From Curtobacterium sp. MCBA15_008 (lineage in GTDB: Bacteria > Actinomycetota > Actinomycetes > Actinomycetales > Microbacteriaceae), in the NCBI RefSeq assembly GCF_001865065.1, contig NZ_MJGN01000008.1:68313-109644 (forward strand): a stretch of DNA of 41,332 bases. The letters run 5' to 3'. Below the pieces are notes generated by a model, which saw nothing but the letters and a program-made list of their open reading frames with translations, ran no database searches and was not told the origin of the DNA. Below, piece after piece: positions 30,397 through 38,609 of this stretch; the first letter of the stretch is position 1, and each line of letters opens with the position of its first letter. A program made the translations under genes and the position numbers.

Positions 30397-31362
30397 ATGT
30401 CCTCCGAGAGCACTGCCGGCGCGGAGGCTGCCCGGACCCGGTTCCCCCTCGACACCGTCTACCAGGCGGCGCGGATGTACTACCTCGAGGACGCCACCCA
30501 GGTCGAGATCGCGTCGCGCCTCGGGGTGTCGCGGCCGACCGTCTCGCGGCTCGTCGCCGAGGCCCGGAAGGCCGGCCTCGTCCGCATCGAGGTGGTCGAC
30601 CCGTTCCAGGACGAGACCGTCGCCCTCGCCGAACGGCTGCAGGTCGTGCTCGGGCTCCGGGCCGTGCACCTCGCCGCCGTCACGCACGCCACCACGCTCG
30701 GTGCCGACCTCGCCGGACCGGTCGCGGCCGCCCTCGAGGGCATGGCACTGGTGCCGGGTGACGCCGTCCTGATGTCGTCCGGCCGCACCGTGCACGACGT
30801 CGCGCAGTCCGGCATGCCGCCGCTCGCCGGCGTCCAGCTCGTCCCCACCGTGGGTGGGCAGGCCGACCCGATGCCGTGGTTCCAGACGAACGAGATCACC
30901 CGGACCGCGGCCGAGCGCTCGGGGGCAATCCCGGCGTTCCTCTTCGCGCAGGCGTTGCCGTCGCCCGCGATGCGGTCCTCGCTCGACGAGGACCCGGCGT
31001 TCCAGCACGTCGTCGGCCTGTGGTCGCGGGCCAAGGGAGCGATCCTCGGCATCGGTGCGCCGACCCCGACCCGCGACGCCCTCGCGCGCGGGGTCCCCGT
31101 CGAGGACGCAGCGTTCGACCAGGCCGCCGGTGACGTCTGCCTCAACTTCTACGCCGCCGACGGGTCAGCGATCGAGTTCCCCGGCAGCGACCGGATGGTG
31201 CGCACGTCGCGCGCGTTGCTCGCCGACGTCCCGCACGCCGTCGGGGTCGCCGTCGGCGCGGCGAAGGTCCCGAGCATCATCGGCGCCGTCCGCGCCGGGC
31301 TCGTGAACGAGCTGGTGACGGACGCCGCGACCGCGCGCGCCCTGCTGGACGCGCTCGCCTGA
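30397..31362 (+). CDS. SorC-family sugar-responsive regulator (tetritol locus)
   Basis: 321 residues. N-terminal HTH about 20-60 (VYQAARMYYLEDATQVEIASRLGVSRPTVSRLVAEARKAGLV) and a SorC/DeoR sugar-phosphate-binding domain, with DAVLMSSGRTVHDVA near 125-140, GAILGIGAPTP in the middle, and AAKVPSIIGAVRAGLVNELVTD at the end. Such proteins are usually repressors or activators released by a phosphorylated sugar, here perhaps erythrulose phosphate. The start ATG has AAGGGG about 9 bases upstream. A TACGAT at 30357-30362 may be a second promoter. It is the natural candidate for the palindrome at 29483-29500. Confidence 0.87.
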   Translation: MSSESTAGAEAARTRFPLDTVYQAARMYYLEDATQVEIASRLGVSRPTVSRLVAEARKAGLVRIEVVDPFQDETVALAERLQVVLGLRAVHLAAVTHATTLGADLAGPVAAALEGMALVPGDAVLMSSGRTVHDVAQSGMPPLAGVQLVPTVGGQADPMPWFQTNEITRTAAERSGAIPAFLFAQALPSPAMRSSLDEDPAFQHVVGLWSRAKGAILGIGAPTPTRDALARGVPVEDAAFDQAAGDVCLNFYAADGSAIEFPGSDRMVRTSRALLADVPHAVGVAVGAAKVPSIIGAVRAGLVNELVTDAATARALLDALA

Positions 31363-31381
31363 GCGGTTCCCATCCGTCGGC

Positions 31382-31417
31382 CTGGAGGCGCGGGGCGGCG
31401 CCGCCACGCGCCTCCAG
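31382..31417. repeat. 36-bp palindromic repeat, copy 2 (terminator position)
   Basis: Differs from 14432-14467 at one base. It lies between two convergent genes (SorC stop 31362, DinB stop 31435) and extends by two pairs on each side (GGCC ends). It probably ends both transcripts. Confidence 0.85.
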
Positions 31418-31434
31418 GCCGTCAGCCGGGACGG

Positions 31435-31959
31435 CTACTGCGTGCGCCGCACGTCCCACAGGTGGTGCACCGGGTCGTGCGCGTAGTAGGTGGCGAGCGT
31501 CGCGACCGTGAAGGCGCTGCCGTCGGACCGGAGGCCGGTGCGCTCGAGCTGGTCGTCGCGGACGTCGTCGAACGCCCGTGCCGCACGGTGTGCGGCCTCG
31601 CCGAGTTCGCGGGCCACCGTCGCCGGGTCCTGCTCGCCGTAGCGGTCCTCGACCGCCGTCCGGTCCTGGTCCCAGTTCGCGAAGGTCGGGGCGTCCTCGG
31701 CGAGCATGAGCCCGAGCCGTTCGGCCATCTTCCGGTGCACGTCGCGCACGTGGGCGCCGTACTCCAGCGGTGACCAGGTGTGGTCGTCCGGACGCTCGTG
31801 CACGTCGTCACGGCCGAGCACCGCGGGCCACGCCGCCGCGTTCGCCTCGATGATCCCCGGCACGTCGCGGATCGTCACCGTCCTGCCGTCGTAGCCGCAC
31901 TCCGGGCACGCGGTCTCGATGACCCAGGTCCAGTTCTTCGTCTCGGGTTCGATCGCCAT
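31435..31959 (-). CDS. DinB-like four-helix metalloprotein
   Basis: 174 residues. A short N-terminal extension holds a zinc-knuckle-like CPEC pair (Cys18, Cys21). The body matches the DinB/mycothiol-maleylpyruvate-isomerase helical-bundle superfamily: W62-SPLEYGAHVRDVH with His70, and YYAHDPVHHLWDV with His161 and His165, the usual three-His metal site. Family members are often thiol-dependent transferases using mycothiol in actinobacteria; this one's reaction is unknown. The plausible -10 TAACAT at 31967-31972 lies seven bases before ATG, so the transcript may be leaderless. Divergent from the ProP-type gene. Confidence 0.8.
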   Translation of the reverse strand: MAIEPETKNWTWVIETACPECGYDGRTVTIRDVPGIIEANAAAWPAVLGRDDVHERPDDHTWSPLEYGAHVRDVHRKMAERLGLMLAEDAPTFANWDQDRTAVEDRYGEQDPATVARELGEAAHRAARAFDDVRDDQLERTGLRSDGSAFTVATLATYYAHDPVHHLWDVRRTQ

Positions 31960-32156
31960 GCCGCCGATGTTATGGCCTCGTTACCGTCGTGCCGCTTCCG
32001 CACGGGCGTGCGGATCGCGAGCCACCCCCGTCCGGGTGACACGCCGTTCCCTGTGAATCAGCGGCCAATGACATTTCGGTTGCTCGGTAACGTCGCTGGC
32101 TGTTCCGGGCCGGTACCGATCCAGCCCGCTACCCCCCCCACCCCGAGGAGAGACGC

Positions 32157-33680
32157 ATGGGTTCCGATCCCAGCAGTACCAACACCCGACCGCACCGACG
32201 GCTGCGCGAGAGCGACGTCACCGTGGTCGACAAGAGCATGATGCGGCGGGCCGTCAGCGGCATGGTCGTCGGCAACACCATGGAGTGGTACGACGTCGGC
32301 GTGTACGGCTACCTGGCCGTCACGATGGGGAAGGTCTTCCTCCCCACCGCGGAACCGGCGGTGCAGATCCTGTTCAGTCTCGGAGTCTTCGCCGCGACCT
32401 ACATCGCCCGCCCGCTCGGTGGCATCGTCTTCGGGCGGCTCGGGGACCGCATCGGTCGCCAGAAGGTCCTCGCGACGACGCTCATCATGATGGCGGCGTC
32501 GACGTTCTTGATCGGGGCGCTGCCCGCCTACGCCACGATCGGGGTGTTCGCGCCGATCGTCCTGGTCGTGCTGAAGCTCGCGCAGGGCTTCTCGACCGGC
32601 GGTGAGTACGCCGGGGCCACCACGTTCGTCACCGAGTACGCGCCGGACCGCCGTCGCGGGTTCTTCGCGAGCATCCTCGACTTCGGCAGCTACCTCGGCT
32701 TCGCGCTCGGCGCCACCGTCGTCTCCGTGCTGCAGATCACCCTCGGTGAAGAAGCCATGACCGCCTACGGCTGGCGCTTCCCGTTCCTCGCGGCCGGGGT
32801 CATCGGCGTCGTCGCGATCTGGTTCCGCCTGCGCATCGAGGAGTCCCCGGTGTTCCAGGCCACCCAGGCCGCGCAGGAGGCCGCCACGGCGACCCGTGCG
32901 TCCTTCGAGGACGAGCGTCCGGCGAACGTCCTCGCCATGGTCCGGCAGCACTGGCGCCCGATCGTCATCGCCGTGATGCTCGTCGCCGCGTCGAACACCG
33001 TGGGCTACGCGCTCACCTCGTACATGCCGACGTACCTCACCGACGCGCTCGGGTACTCCGCGCTCGACGGCACGCTGCTGACGATCCCGGTGCTCGTCCT
33101 GTTGGCGCTGATGCTGCCCCTGACCGGCAAGCTCTCGGACCGCCTCGGTCGACGCGTCGTGATGTGGATCGGCGCCGCCACCACCGTCGTGCTCGTGGTG
33201 CCGGCGTTCCTGCTCATCGGCCACGGCGAGCAGTGGTCCACCCTCGCCGGACTCGGGCTGCTCGCCCTGATGACCGCGCTCTGGGTGTCGAACCAGGCCG
33301 CGTCGCTGCCCGCGCTCTTCCCGACCTCGACGCGGTACGGCGGCATGGGCTTCGCCTACAACATCGCGATCGCGGTGTTCGGCGGCACGACGCCCCTCAT
33401 CGTGCAGGCGCTGCTCACCGCGACGGGCGACGACCTCGCGCCGGCGTACTTCCTGATGGCGATGAGCGTCGTCGGTGCGATCGGCGTCTTCTGCATGAAG
33501 GAGTCCTCGAAGCGTCCGCTGCCCGGGTCGATGCCGGCGGTGGAGACCGAGGACGAGGCCCGCGAGCTCGTGCTGACGCAGGACACCAACCCGAACCTCG
33601 ACCTGGGGGACCTGCCGTTCGCGGCGCAGGACGCTGCGGCTGCGGCCGCGCGCGAGACCGAGGGGGCGCCGGCGCGCTGA
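32157..33680 (+). CDS. proP: Proline/betaine:H+ symporter, ProP type
   Basis: 507-residue MHS-family facilitator that tracks E. coli ProP along most of its length: NTMEWYDVGVYGYLAVTMGKVFLP, the RPLGGIVFGRLGDRIGRQK loop, KLAQGFSTGGEYAGATTFVTEYAPDRRRGF, and FPTSTRYGGMGFAYNIAI. It should import osmoprotectants such as proline and glycine betaine at high osmolarity. The C-terminal tail (VETEDEARELVLTQDTNPN then an Ala-rich end) replaces the long osmosensory coiled coil of E. coli ProP, so regulation may differ. GAGGAG lies 7 bases before ATG. It stands alone, divergent from the DinB-like gene with a 197-bp spacer. Confidence 0.88.
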   Translation: MGSDPSSTNTRPHRRLRESDVTVVDKSMMRRAVSGMVVGNTMEWYDVGVYGYLAVTMGKVFLPTAEPAVQILFSLGVFAATYIARPLGGIVFGRLGDRIGRQKVLATTLIMMAASTFLIGALPAYATIGVFAPIVLVVLKLAQGFSTGGEYAGATTFVTEYAPDRRRGFFASILDFGSYLGFALGATVVSVLQITLGEEAMTAYGWRFPFLAAGVIGVVAIWFRLRIEESPVFQATQAAQEAATATRASFEDERPANVLAMVRQHWRPIVIAVMLVAASNTVGYALTSYMPTYLTDALGYSALDGTLLTIPVLVLLALMLPLTGKLSDRLGRRVVMWIGAATTVVLVVPAFLLIGHGEQWSTLAGLGLLALMTALWVSNQAASLPALFPTSTRYGGMGFAYNIAIAVFGGTTPLIVQALLTATGDDLAPAYFLMAMSVVGAIGVFCMKESSKRPLPGSMPAVETEDEARELVLTQDTNPNLDLGDLPFAAQDAAAAAARETEGAPAR

Positions 33681-33748
33681 CGTTGAGGCGGGTCGGTCGG
33701 TGCGGTGCGGTGCGCGTCGGGCGCTGCTGACGGTGCCGGACCCGGAGC

Positions 33749-33860
33749 GACGAGGTCGATGTCGTACGACATCGGCCTCGTCGTTCGTTGCACGCGCGGT
33801 CCGTCGCGCCCCGGGAGGAACGACACCGCCGTCGTCGTGCGACGTCGCCGATGTCGTTCC
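33749..33860. terminator. Two hairpins after the ProP-type gene
   Basis: 33749-33782 is a 16-base inverted repeat (one mismatch) around TA. 33817-33860 has perfect 9-base arms GGAACGACA / TGTCGTTCC and further inner pairing. The two share CGACATCGGC-type sequence in opposite orientation. They fill the 249-bp spacer before the phosphatase gene and likely end proP transcription. The rest of the spacer shows nothing recognisable. Confidence 0.6.
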
Positions 33861-33917
33861 GAGTCGACGGCACCCGCCGACGCACCCGCACCCGCTCCCG
33901 GCGCGGGCCCCGTTCCG

Positions 33918-33929
33918 TAGGGTGGCTGC
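33918..33929 (+). promoter_or_regulatory. Leaderless -10 box of phosphatase gene
   Basis: TAGGGT, then GGCTGC, then ATG. Six-base gap and no ribosome site, as at 17782 and 38610. Confidence 0.6.
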
Positions 33930-34586
33930 ATGCGACTGCTGCTCATCCGCCACGGCCAGACCCCCGCGAACGTGAACGGCGTCCTCGACGCCGAGGTGCC
34001 CGGGCCAGGCCTGACAGAGCTCGGGCAGCGGCAGGCCGACGCGCTCCCCGCGGCCCTCGCCGACCGGGGGATCGAGCGGCTCTTCACCTCGACGATGGTC
34101 CGGACGCAGGTCACCGCGGCACCGCTCGCCGTCGCGCTCGGGCTCGAGCCGGTGGTGCTGCCCGGCCTCCGCGAGATCGAGGCCGGCGAGACCCAGGGCA
34201 AGAGCGACAAGGTGTCCGTGCAGATGTACATCTCGACGGTGCACGGATGGTCCGCCGGCGACCGCAGCACCCGGATGCCCGGAGCCGAGAGCGGCGAGGA
34301 GTTCTTCGCGCGCTACGACGACGCGATCCGACAGATCGAGGCGACCGGTGTCGACGTCGCGGCGGCGGTGAGCCACGGCGCCGCGATCCGGACGTGGGCG
34401 AGCGCGGCCGCGCACAACACCCCGGACCACTTCGGCACGCAGCGGAACCTCGAGAACACCGGGATCGTCGAGCTCGAGGGCTCGTTCGCCGACGGCTGGC
34501 GCCTGGTCGACTGGGAGGGCGAGCCCGTCGGTGGCGAGGAGCTCATCGACCGGACGGCACCGGACCCGACGGGCGAGCGGTTCTAA
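33930..34586 (+). CDS. Histidine phosphatase family protein
   Basis: 218 residues of the phosphoglycerate-mutase-like branch 1. The RHG motif at 7-9 (His8 would be phosphorylated), Arg58 in STMVRTQ, Glu82/Glu84 in REIEAGETQG, and the second catalytic His149 in AVSHGAAI are present. It hydrolyses a phosphate monoester in the cytoplasm; the substrate cannot be told. It is monocistronic, convergent with glpD across a strong terminator, and probably read from a leaderless transcript. Confidence 0.87.
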   Translation: MRLLLIRHGQTPANVNGVLDAEVPGPGLTELGQRQADALPAALADRGIERLFTSTMVRTQVTAAPLAVALGLEPVVLPGLREIEAGETQGKSDKVSVQMYISTVHGWSAGDRSTRMPGAESGEEFFARYDDAIRQIEATGVDVAAAVSHGAAIRTWASAAAHNTPDHFGTQRNLENTGIVELEGSFADGWRLVDWEGEPVGGEELIDRTAPDPTGERF

Positions 34587-34618
34587 CTCGGCCCCCAACC
34601 CCGGCCCGGCCCCTCCCC

Positions 34619-34684
34619 AAAACGCAACGACGGCGGTTGCTCGCAGCGTGGTACCGCTGCGAGCAACCGCCGAGGTTGCGTTTT
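34619..34684. terminator. Bidirectional intrinsic terminator, phosphatase / glpD
   Basis: A perfect 17-bp stem (34632-34648 with 34655-34671), then a second stem AAAACGCAAC / GTTGCGTTTT (34619-34628, 34675-34684) that gives a T-run in both directions. The best terminator in the window. Confidence 0.9.
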
Positions 34685-34699
34685 GCGAAGGGGGTGGGG

Positions 34700-36427
34700 T
34701 CAGGCGACCTGCGACGCGGACGTCAGCGGCACGATGACCCCGTGCGACTCGCGCAGGACGTCGAGGGTGCGCTGGACCTCGTCCGCGCGCTCCTCCGGCG
34801 TCCAGCCGAGGGTCTCGGCCATGACGTCGGCAAGCTCGTCGAGCAGGTCGATCGTGACCCCGCCGACGAACGCCAGGTTCGTGCGACGCAGCACGACGTC
34901 GACCAGGTGCACGGCCTGCTCGTGGCGGGCGAAGTACGCGACCTCGGCACGGGTGAGCGACGGCTCGGACTCGAGCGCCTCGACCGGACCGTCCACCAGG
35001 ACGTCGACGACCTCGGCGGCACGGGTGCCGTAGCGCTCGAGCAGCCCCTCGACGATCGACGCGTCGAGCCCGTCGCGGTGCGACTTGATCCACAGGGCAC
35101 GCTGCGCGTCCGTGGTCGGGTACTCCTTGCCACCGCCGATCGGCATGCCGGTGGTGTCGACCTTGCGGGCCATGCCGAGCTTCTGCGTGGCCTCGGTGGA
35201 GAGGTGCGCGGCGAGGGCGCGGAACGTCGTCCACTTGCCGCCGACGAGCGACAGCACCGTGCTCTTCGGCAGCCCGGCGATCGGGGTGTCCACGATCCGG
35301 TAGTCACGCGACACGAACCCGGGGGCGGTGTCCTCGTGGCGGGGGAGCGGACGGATGCCGGAGTAGCTGTACACGATGTGGTCGCGCGTGACGTCGATCT
35401 GCGGGAACACGTGCTTGACGAGCCCGAAGAAGTAGTCGATCTCCTCGTCGGTCGTGGTGACCGGCTTCGAGGGGTCGGCGTCGATGTCGGTCGTCCCGAT
35501 GAGCACCCGGCCCTTGAGCGGGTAGATGAGGACGATGCGGCCGTCGTTGTTCTCGAAGAAGAGCTCGCGGCCCTTCGTCGCCTCGAGCAGCTCGGGGTTG
35601 TCGACGACGATGTGGGAGCCCTTCGTGCCGCCCATGAACTTCGTCTCGCCGCCGAACGCGCCGTTGGTCAGGTCGGTCCAGGGGCCGGAGGCGTTGATGA
35701 CGACATCCGCGGTGAAGACGAACTCGTCGCCGGTCTCGCGGTCGCGCAGCACCACGCCGCCGTCGCGGGTGCCCGCGGCCTCGACGTAGTTGACTGCGCG
35801 TGCCTTGTCGGCTCCCGCGGCGAGGCCGTCCTTCAGCACGTCGAGCGCGAGCCGCTCGGGCTCGTGCACCGAGGCGTCGTAGTAGGTGCCCGTGTACTTC
35901 AGGTCCTTGTTGAGCGCCGGCATGTCCTCGAGCGCCGCCTTCTTGGTGCGGAAGACGTGCTTCGGGACGGAGCCGCCGTCACGCGAGAAGGAGTCGTAGA
36001 TCGTCATGCCGATCTTGATGAGCATCGCGCCGCGCTCCTTCGTGGAGCGCTGCTTGTGCGTGAGCATCCGCAGCGGCGCGTTCATGATGCCGGAGAACGT
36101 CGAGAAGATCGGCATCGTGGTCTGCAGCGGCTTGACGTAGTGCGGGGCGATGCGGATCAGGCCGTTGCGCTCCTGCACGCTCTCGCGCACCAGTCGGAAC
36201 TCGCCGTTCTCGAGGTAGCGGATCCCGCCGTGGATCATGTGGCTCGAGGCGGCCGAGGCGCCCGAGGCGTAGTCGCCGCGCTCGACGAGGACGACGTCCA
36301 CGCCCTGCAGGGCGAGGTCGCGGAAGGTGGCGATGCCGTTGATGCCGCCACCCACGACGAGGACCTGTGCGTTCGGGCGCTCCGTGAGCGCGTTCACCGT
36401 GTTCCGGGGCTGCGTCTTCTTCGACAT
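34700..36427 (-). CDS. glpD: Glycerol-3-phosphate dehydrogenase
   Basis: 575-residue FAD enzyme that oxidises sn-glycerol 3-phosphate to DHAP at the membrane and feeds electrons to quinone. FAD fold GGGING (26-31) with ERGDYASGASAASSHMIHGGIRYLE (49-73), the substrate-side YYDASVHEPERLALDV, GTKGSHIVV, and LIGTTDIDAD are typical of GlpD. The C-terminal helical domain (about 420-575) is the DAO_C type. AAGGA precedes ATG by 12 bases. It is divergent from a SorC-family regulator with two matched operators between them. No glycerol kinase or facilitator is adjacent. Confidence 0.93.
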   Translation of the reverse strand: MSKKTQPRNTVNALTERPNAQVLVVGGGINGIATFRDLALQGVDVVLVERGDYASGASAASSHMIHGGIRYLENGEFRLVRESVQERNGLIRIAPHYVKPLQTTMPIFSTFSGIMNAPLRMLTHKQRSTKERGAMLIKIGMTIYDSFSRDGGSVPKHVFRTKKAALEDMPALNKDLKYTGTYYDASVHEPERLALDVLKDGLAAGADKARAVNYVEAAGTRDGGVVLRDRETGDEFVFTADVVINASGPWTDLTNGAFGGETKFMGGTKGSHIVVDNPELLEATKGRELFFENNDGRIVLIYPLKGRVLIGTTDIDADPSKPVTTTDEEIDYFFGLVKHVFPQIDVTRDHIVYSYSGIRPLPRHEDTAPGFVSRDYRIVDTPIAGLPKSTVLSLVGGKWTTFRALAAHLSTEATQKLGMARKVDTTGMPIGGGKEYPTTDAQRALWIKSHRDGLDASIVEGLLERYGTRAAEVVDVLVDGPVEALESEPSLTRAEVAYFARHEQAVHLVDVVLRRTNLAFVGGVTIDLLDELADVMAETLGWTPEERADEVQRTLDVLRESHGVIVPLTSASQVA

Positions 36428-36506
36428 CTGCTGCGTCGCTTCCTTGATCGGTTCGTTGTGTTCGACACCGATCGTGCGCCTCCCGTGAGAGGCCGGGCAA
36501 CTCGCG

Positions 36507-36520
36507 TGCACGAACGTGCA
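36507..36520. promoter_or_regulatory. Operator 1 in glpD / sorC-type intergenic region
   Basis: TGCACGAACGTGCA, perfect 6-base arms. It is one of two such sites, 75 bp apart centre to centre. It lies on the glpD side, upstream of a possible glpD -35 (TTGCCC on the minus strand). Confidence 0.7.
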
Positions 36521-36528
36521 GCACACGT

Positions 36529-36564
36529 GTCGCGCGGGCTCCAGAGCGGGTCTGGAGGCGCGAC
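36529..36564. repeat. CTCCAG-type hairpin between the two operators
   Basis: Arms GTCGCGC...CTCCAG and CTGGAGGCGCGAC pair fully apart from a three-base bulge, loop AGCGGGT. The core is the same as the hairpin before rhaM (17262-17282). Confidence 0.65.
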
Positions 36565-36581
36565 AGGGGTTGCAGAGGCCG

Positions 36582-36595
36582 TGCACGTCCGTGCA
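36582..36595. promoter_or_regulatory. Operator 2 in glpD / sorC-type intergenic region
   Basis: TGCACGTCCGTGCA, same arms as operator 1 with a different two-base centre. It is 27 bp before the regulator's ATG and so suits autoregulation. Confidence 0.7.
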
Positions 36596-36622
36596 TGGTT
36601 GCGTTCTACCGATCGGAGCACG

Positions 36623-37585
36623 ATGAGCGATGCGGCTCAGCCCATGCGCACGCAGCAGGCGCTGCGCGCCGCCCACCTGTACTACCTGCAGGACCTGACG
36701 ATGGATGCGATCGCCGACGAACTCGGCACCTCGCGCTCGTCGGTGTCCCGCCTGCTCAAGTACGCCAGGGACACCGGGCTCGTCGACATCCAGATCCGCT
36801 CGCCCCTCGACCAGGCCGCCGCGCTCAGCCGGAGCATCCGCTCCCGCTTCGGGGTGCACGCGCACGTCGTGCCGGTGCCGGACCACACGAGCGACGTCGA
36901 CCGGCTCGAACGGGTGGCCCTGTCCGCCGCGCGCATCCTGACGCAGTACGTCGAGTCGAACATGGTGATCGGCATCTCGTGGGGGTCGACCGTCAGCGCG
37001 GTCAGCCGCTACCTCGTGCCGAAGACCACGCACGGCTCCACCGTCGTGCAGATCAACGGCGCTGCGAACACCCGCACCACGGGCATCGTCTACGCGTCCG
37101 AGATCCTCCGCCGGTTCGGCGAGGCGTACGGCGCGTTCGTGCAGCAGTTCCCGGTACCTGCCTTCTTCGACGACCCGGCGACGAAGGAGGCCCTGTTCCG
37201 GGAGCGCTCGATCCGCCGCGTGCTCGACCTGCACGAGCGGATGGACCTCGTCGTGTTCGGTGTCGGCGCGCCGCAGGCACCGGTGCCCTCGCACGTCTAC
37301 TCGGGCGGGTACCTCGACCCGGAGGACCGCGACGAGCTCACGAAGGCCAAGGTCGTCGGCGACGTGTCGACCGTCTTCTACCGGGCCGACGGGTCGTGGA
37401 AGGACATCGGCGTGAACGCCCGCGCGGGTGCTCCGGACCTCGACACGATCAAGCGCGCGCCGCGCCGGGTCTGCGTCGTCGCGGGCCGTTCCAAGGCGGC
37501 CTCGCTCCGCGGTGCGCTGGCCGCCGGACTGGTCACGGACCTCATCCTCGACGAGAGCGTCGGGCAGGCGATCCTCCAGCCCTGA
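36623..37585 (+). CDS. SorC-family regulator next to glpD
   Basis: 320 residues with the same plan as the regulator at 30397: HTH about 15-55 (ALRAAHLYYLQDLTMDAIADELGTSRSSVSRLLKYARDTGLV), then the sugar-binding SorC domain with VIGISWGSTVSAVSRYL (119-135), VVFGVGAPQAP, and ASLRGALAAGLVTDLILDE at the end. It probably controls glpD and itself through the two TGCACG-NN-CGTGCA sites, in response to glycerol 3-phosphate or a related phosphate. ATG 36623 has GGAG 7 bases upstream. SorC-type control of glpD, rather than DeoR-type GlpR, is worth noting. Confidence 0.86.
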   Translation: MSDAAQPMRTQQALRAAHLYYLQDLTMDAIADELGTSRSSVSRLLKYARDTGLVDIQIRSPLDQAAALSRSIRSRFGVHAHVVPVPDHTSDVDRLERVALSAARILTQYVESNMVIGISWGSTVSAVSRYLVPKTTHGSTVVQINGAANTRTTGIVYASEILRRFGEAYGAFVQQFPVPAFFDDPATKEALFRERSIRRVLDLHERMDLVVFGVGAPQAPVPSHVYSGGYLDPEDRDELTKAKVVGDVSTVFYRADGSWKDIGVNARAGAPDLDTIKRAPRRVCVVAGRSKAASLRGALAAGLVTDLILDESVGQAILQP

Positions 37586-37633
37586 GTCACGATCCGACCT
37601 AGTTTGTCGGTGGTGCCCCGTACGTTCTGGTGC

Positions 37634-38596
37634 ATGTTGCCCACGAGCGAGACCCGGACCGACGAGCGGTACTTCCGACGCCTCGTCGGCAGCGACGTCG
37701 ACCAGGCACTGACCTTCTTCGGCGGGGACTACGACTTCCGCGCGCCCCGAGTCCGCCGCACCCGTGCGCAGCCGCACTGGGACTTCGCGGGCGTGGGCGA
37801 CGACCGCATGTCGCTCCGGTCGTCCCGGTTCCTCGTGGACCTGCAGACGGACAGCCGGGTCGACGACGAGTTCCTGGTCGTCTGGATGCGCGGCGGCACG
37901 AGCACGATCACCTACGGCGGCGAATCGGTCCACCTCGAGCCCGGCGTCCCGATGGTCCTGCCGTTCGCCGACACGTACGAGCTGCACCACCGCGACATCG
38001 CCCTGAACCTGGTGCACCTCGACCGTGACTTCGTCCGCTCCGTCGCGGGCGACGACGACTTCGCGTTCGAGGCACTCCGGCGACCCACCGCCGAGGGGAT
38101 GCGCGCCTGGCAGTCCGTCGTCCACGGGTACTCGTCGACCTGGCTCGACGTCGACACGGACATGACCCCGACGATCCGGCGCGACATCGCCGAGGCGTTC
38201 GCCACCGCGGCGATCGCGGCCTTCCCCGAGCGCAACCGCTGGCGGTCGACGGTGGCCGGCACCGGTCCCGAGCACGAGCGGCTGCGTCGGGCGCTCGAGT
38301 TCGTGCACGAGCACGCGCGCGAACCGATCGGCACGCCGGAGATCGCCGCCGCCGCCGGCCTCAGCCCCCGCGGGTTGCAGCAGTCCCTCCGGCGCCACCT
38401 CGACCAGACGCCGGGCGACCTGCTGCGCGGCGTGCGGCTCGACGGCGCCCGCGCCGACCTGATCCGCAGCGACCGCGACGAGACCTCCGTCGCCGACGTC
38501 GCCCGGGCGTGGGGGTTCGGGCACCTCGGACGCTTCTCGGCCACCTACCGCGCACGCTTCGGTGTGCTGCCGAGCGAGTCGCTGCGCTCGCGCTGA
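37634..38596 (+). CDS. AraC-family transcriptional regulator
   Basis: 320 residues. The C-terminal double HTH (about 220-318) has RALEFVHEHAREPIGTPEIAAAAGLSPRGLQQSLRRHLDQTPGDLLRGVRLDGARADL and SVADVARAWGFGHLGRFSATYRARFGVLPSE, with the GFGHLGRFS and P-SE landmarks of AraC/XylS activators. The N-terminal part resembles the AraC-binding-like cupin type (ITYGGESVHLEPGVPMVLPFADTYELHH) used to sense small ligands. A -10-like TACGTT seven bases before ATG suggests leaderless expression. Target genes are unknown; the FAD oxidase 25 bp downstream is one candidate. Confidence 0.87.
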   Translation: MLPTSETRTDERYFRRLVGSDVDQALTFFGGDYDFRAPRVRRTRAQPHWDFAGVGDDRMSLRSSRFLVDLQTDSRVDDEFLVVWMRGGTSTITYGGESVHLEPGVPMVLPFADTYELHHRDIALNLVHLDRDFVRSVAGDDDFAFEALRRPTAEGMRAWQSVVHGYSSTWLDVDTDMTPTIRRDIAEAFATAAIAAFPERNRWRSTVAGTGPEHERLRRALEFVHEHAREPIGTPEIAAAAGLSPRGLQQSLRRHLDQTPGDLLRGVRLDGARADLIRSDRDETSVADVARAWGFGHLGRFSATYRARFGVLPSESLRSR

Positions 38597-38609
38597 CGGC
38601 GGCGCTCGG

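Noticed and set aside
24627..31362. Horizontal acquisition of the tetritol island.
   Set aside because: Base and codon use look like the flanks; no integrase, tRNA target or direct-repeat ends were seen.
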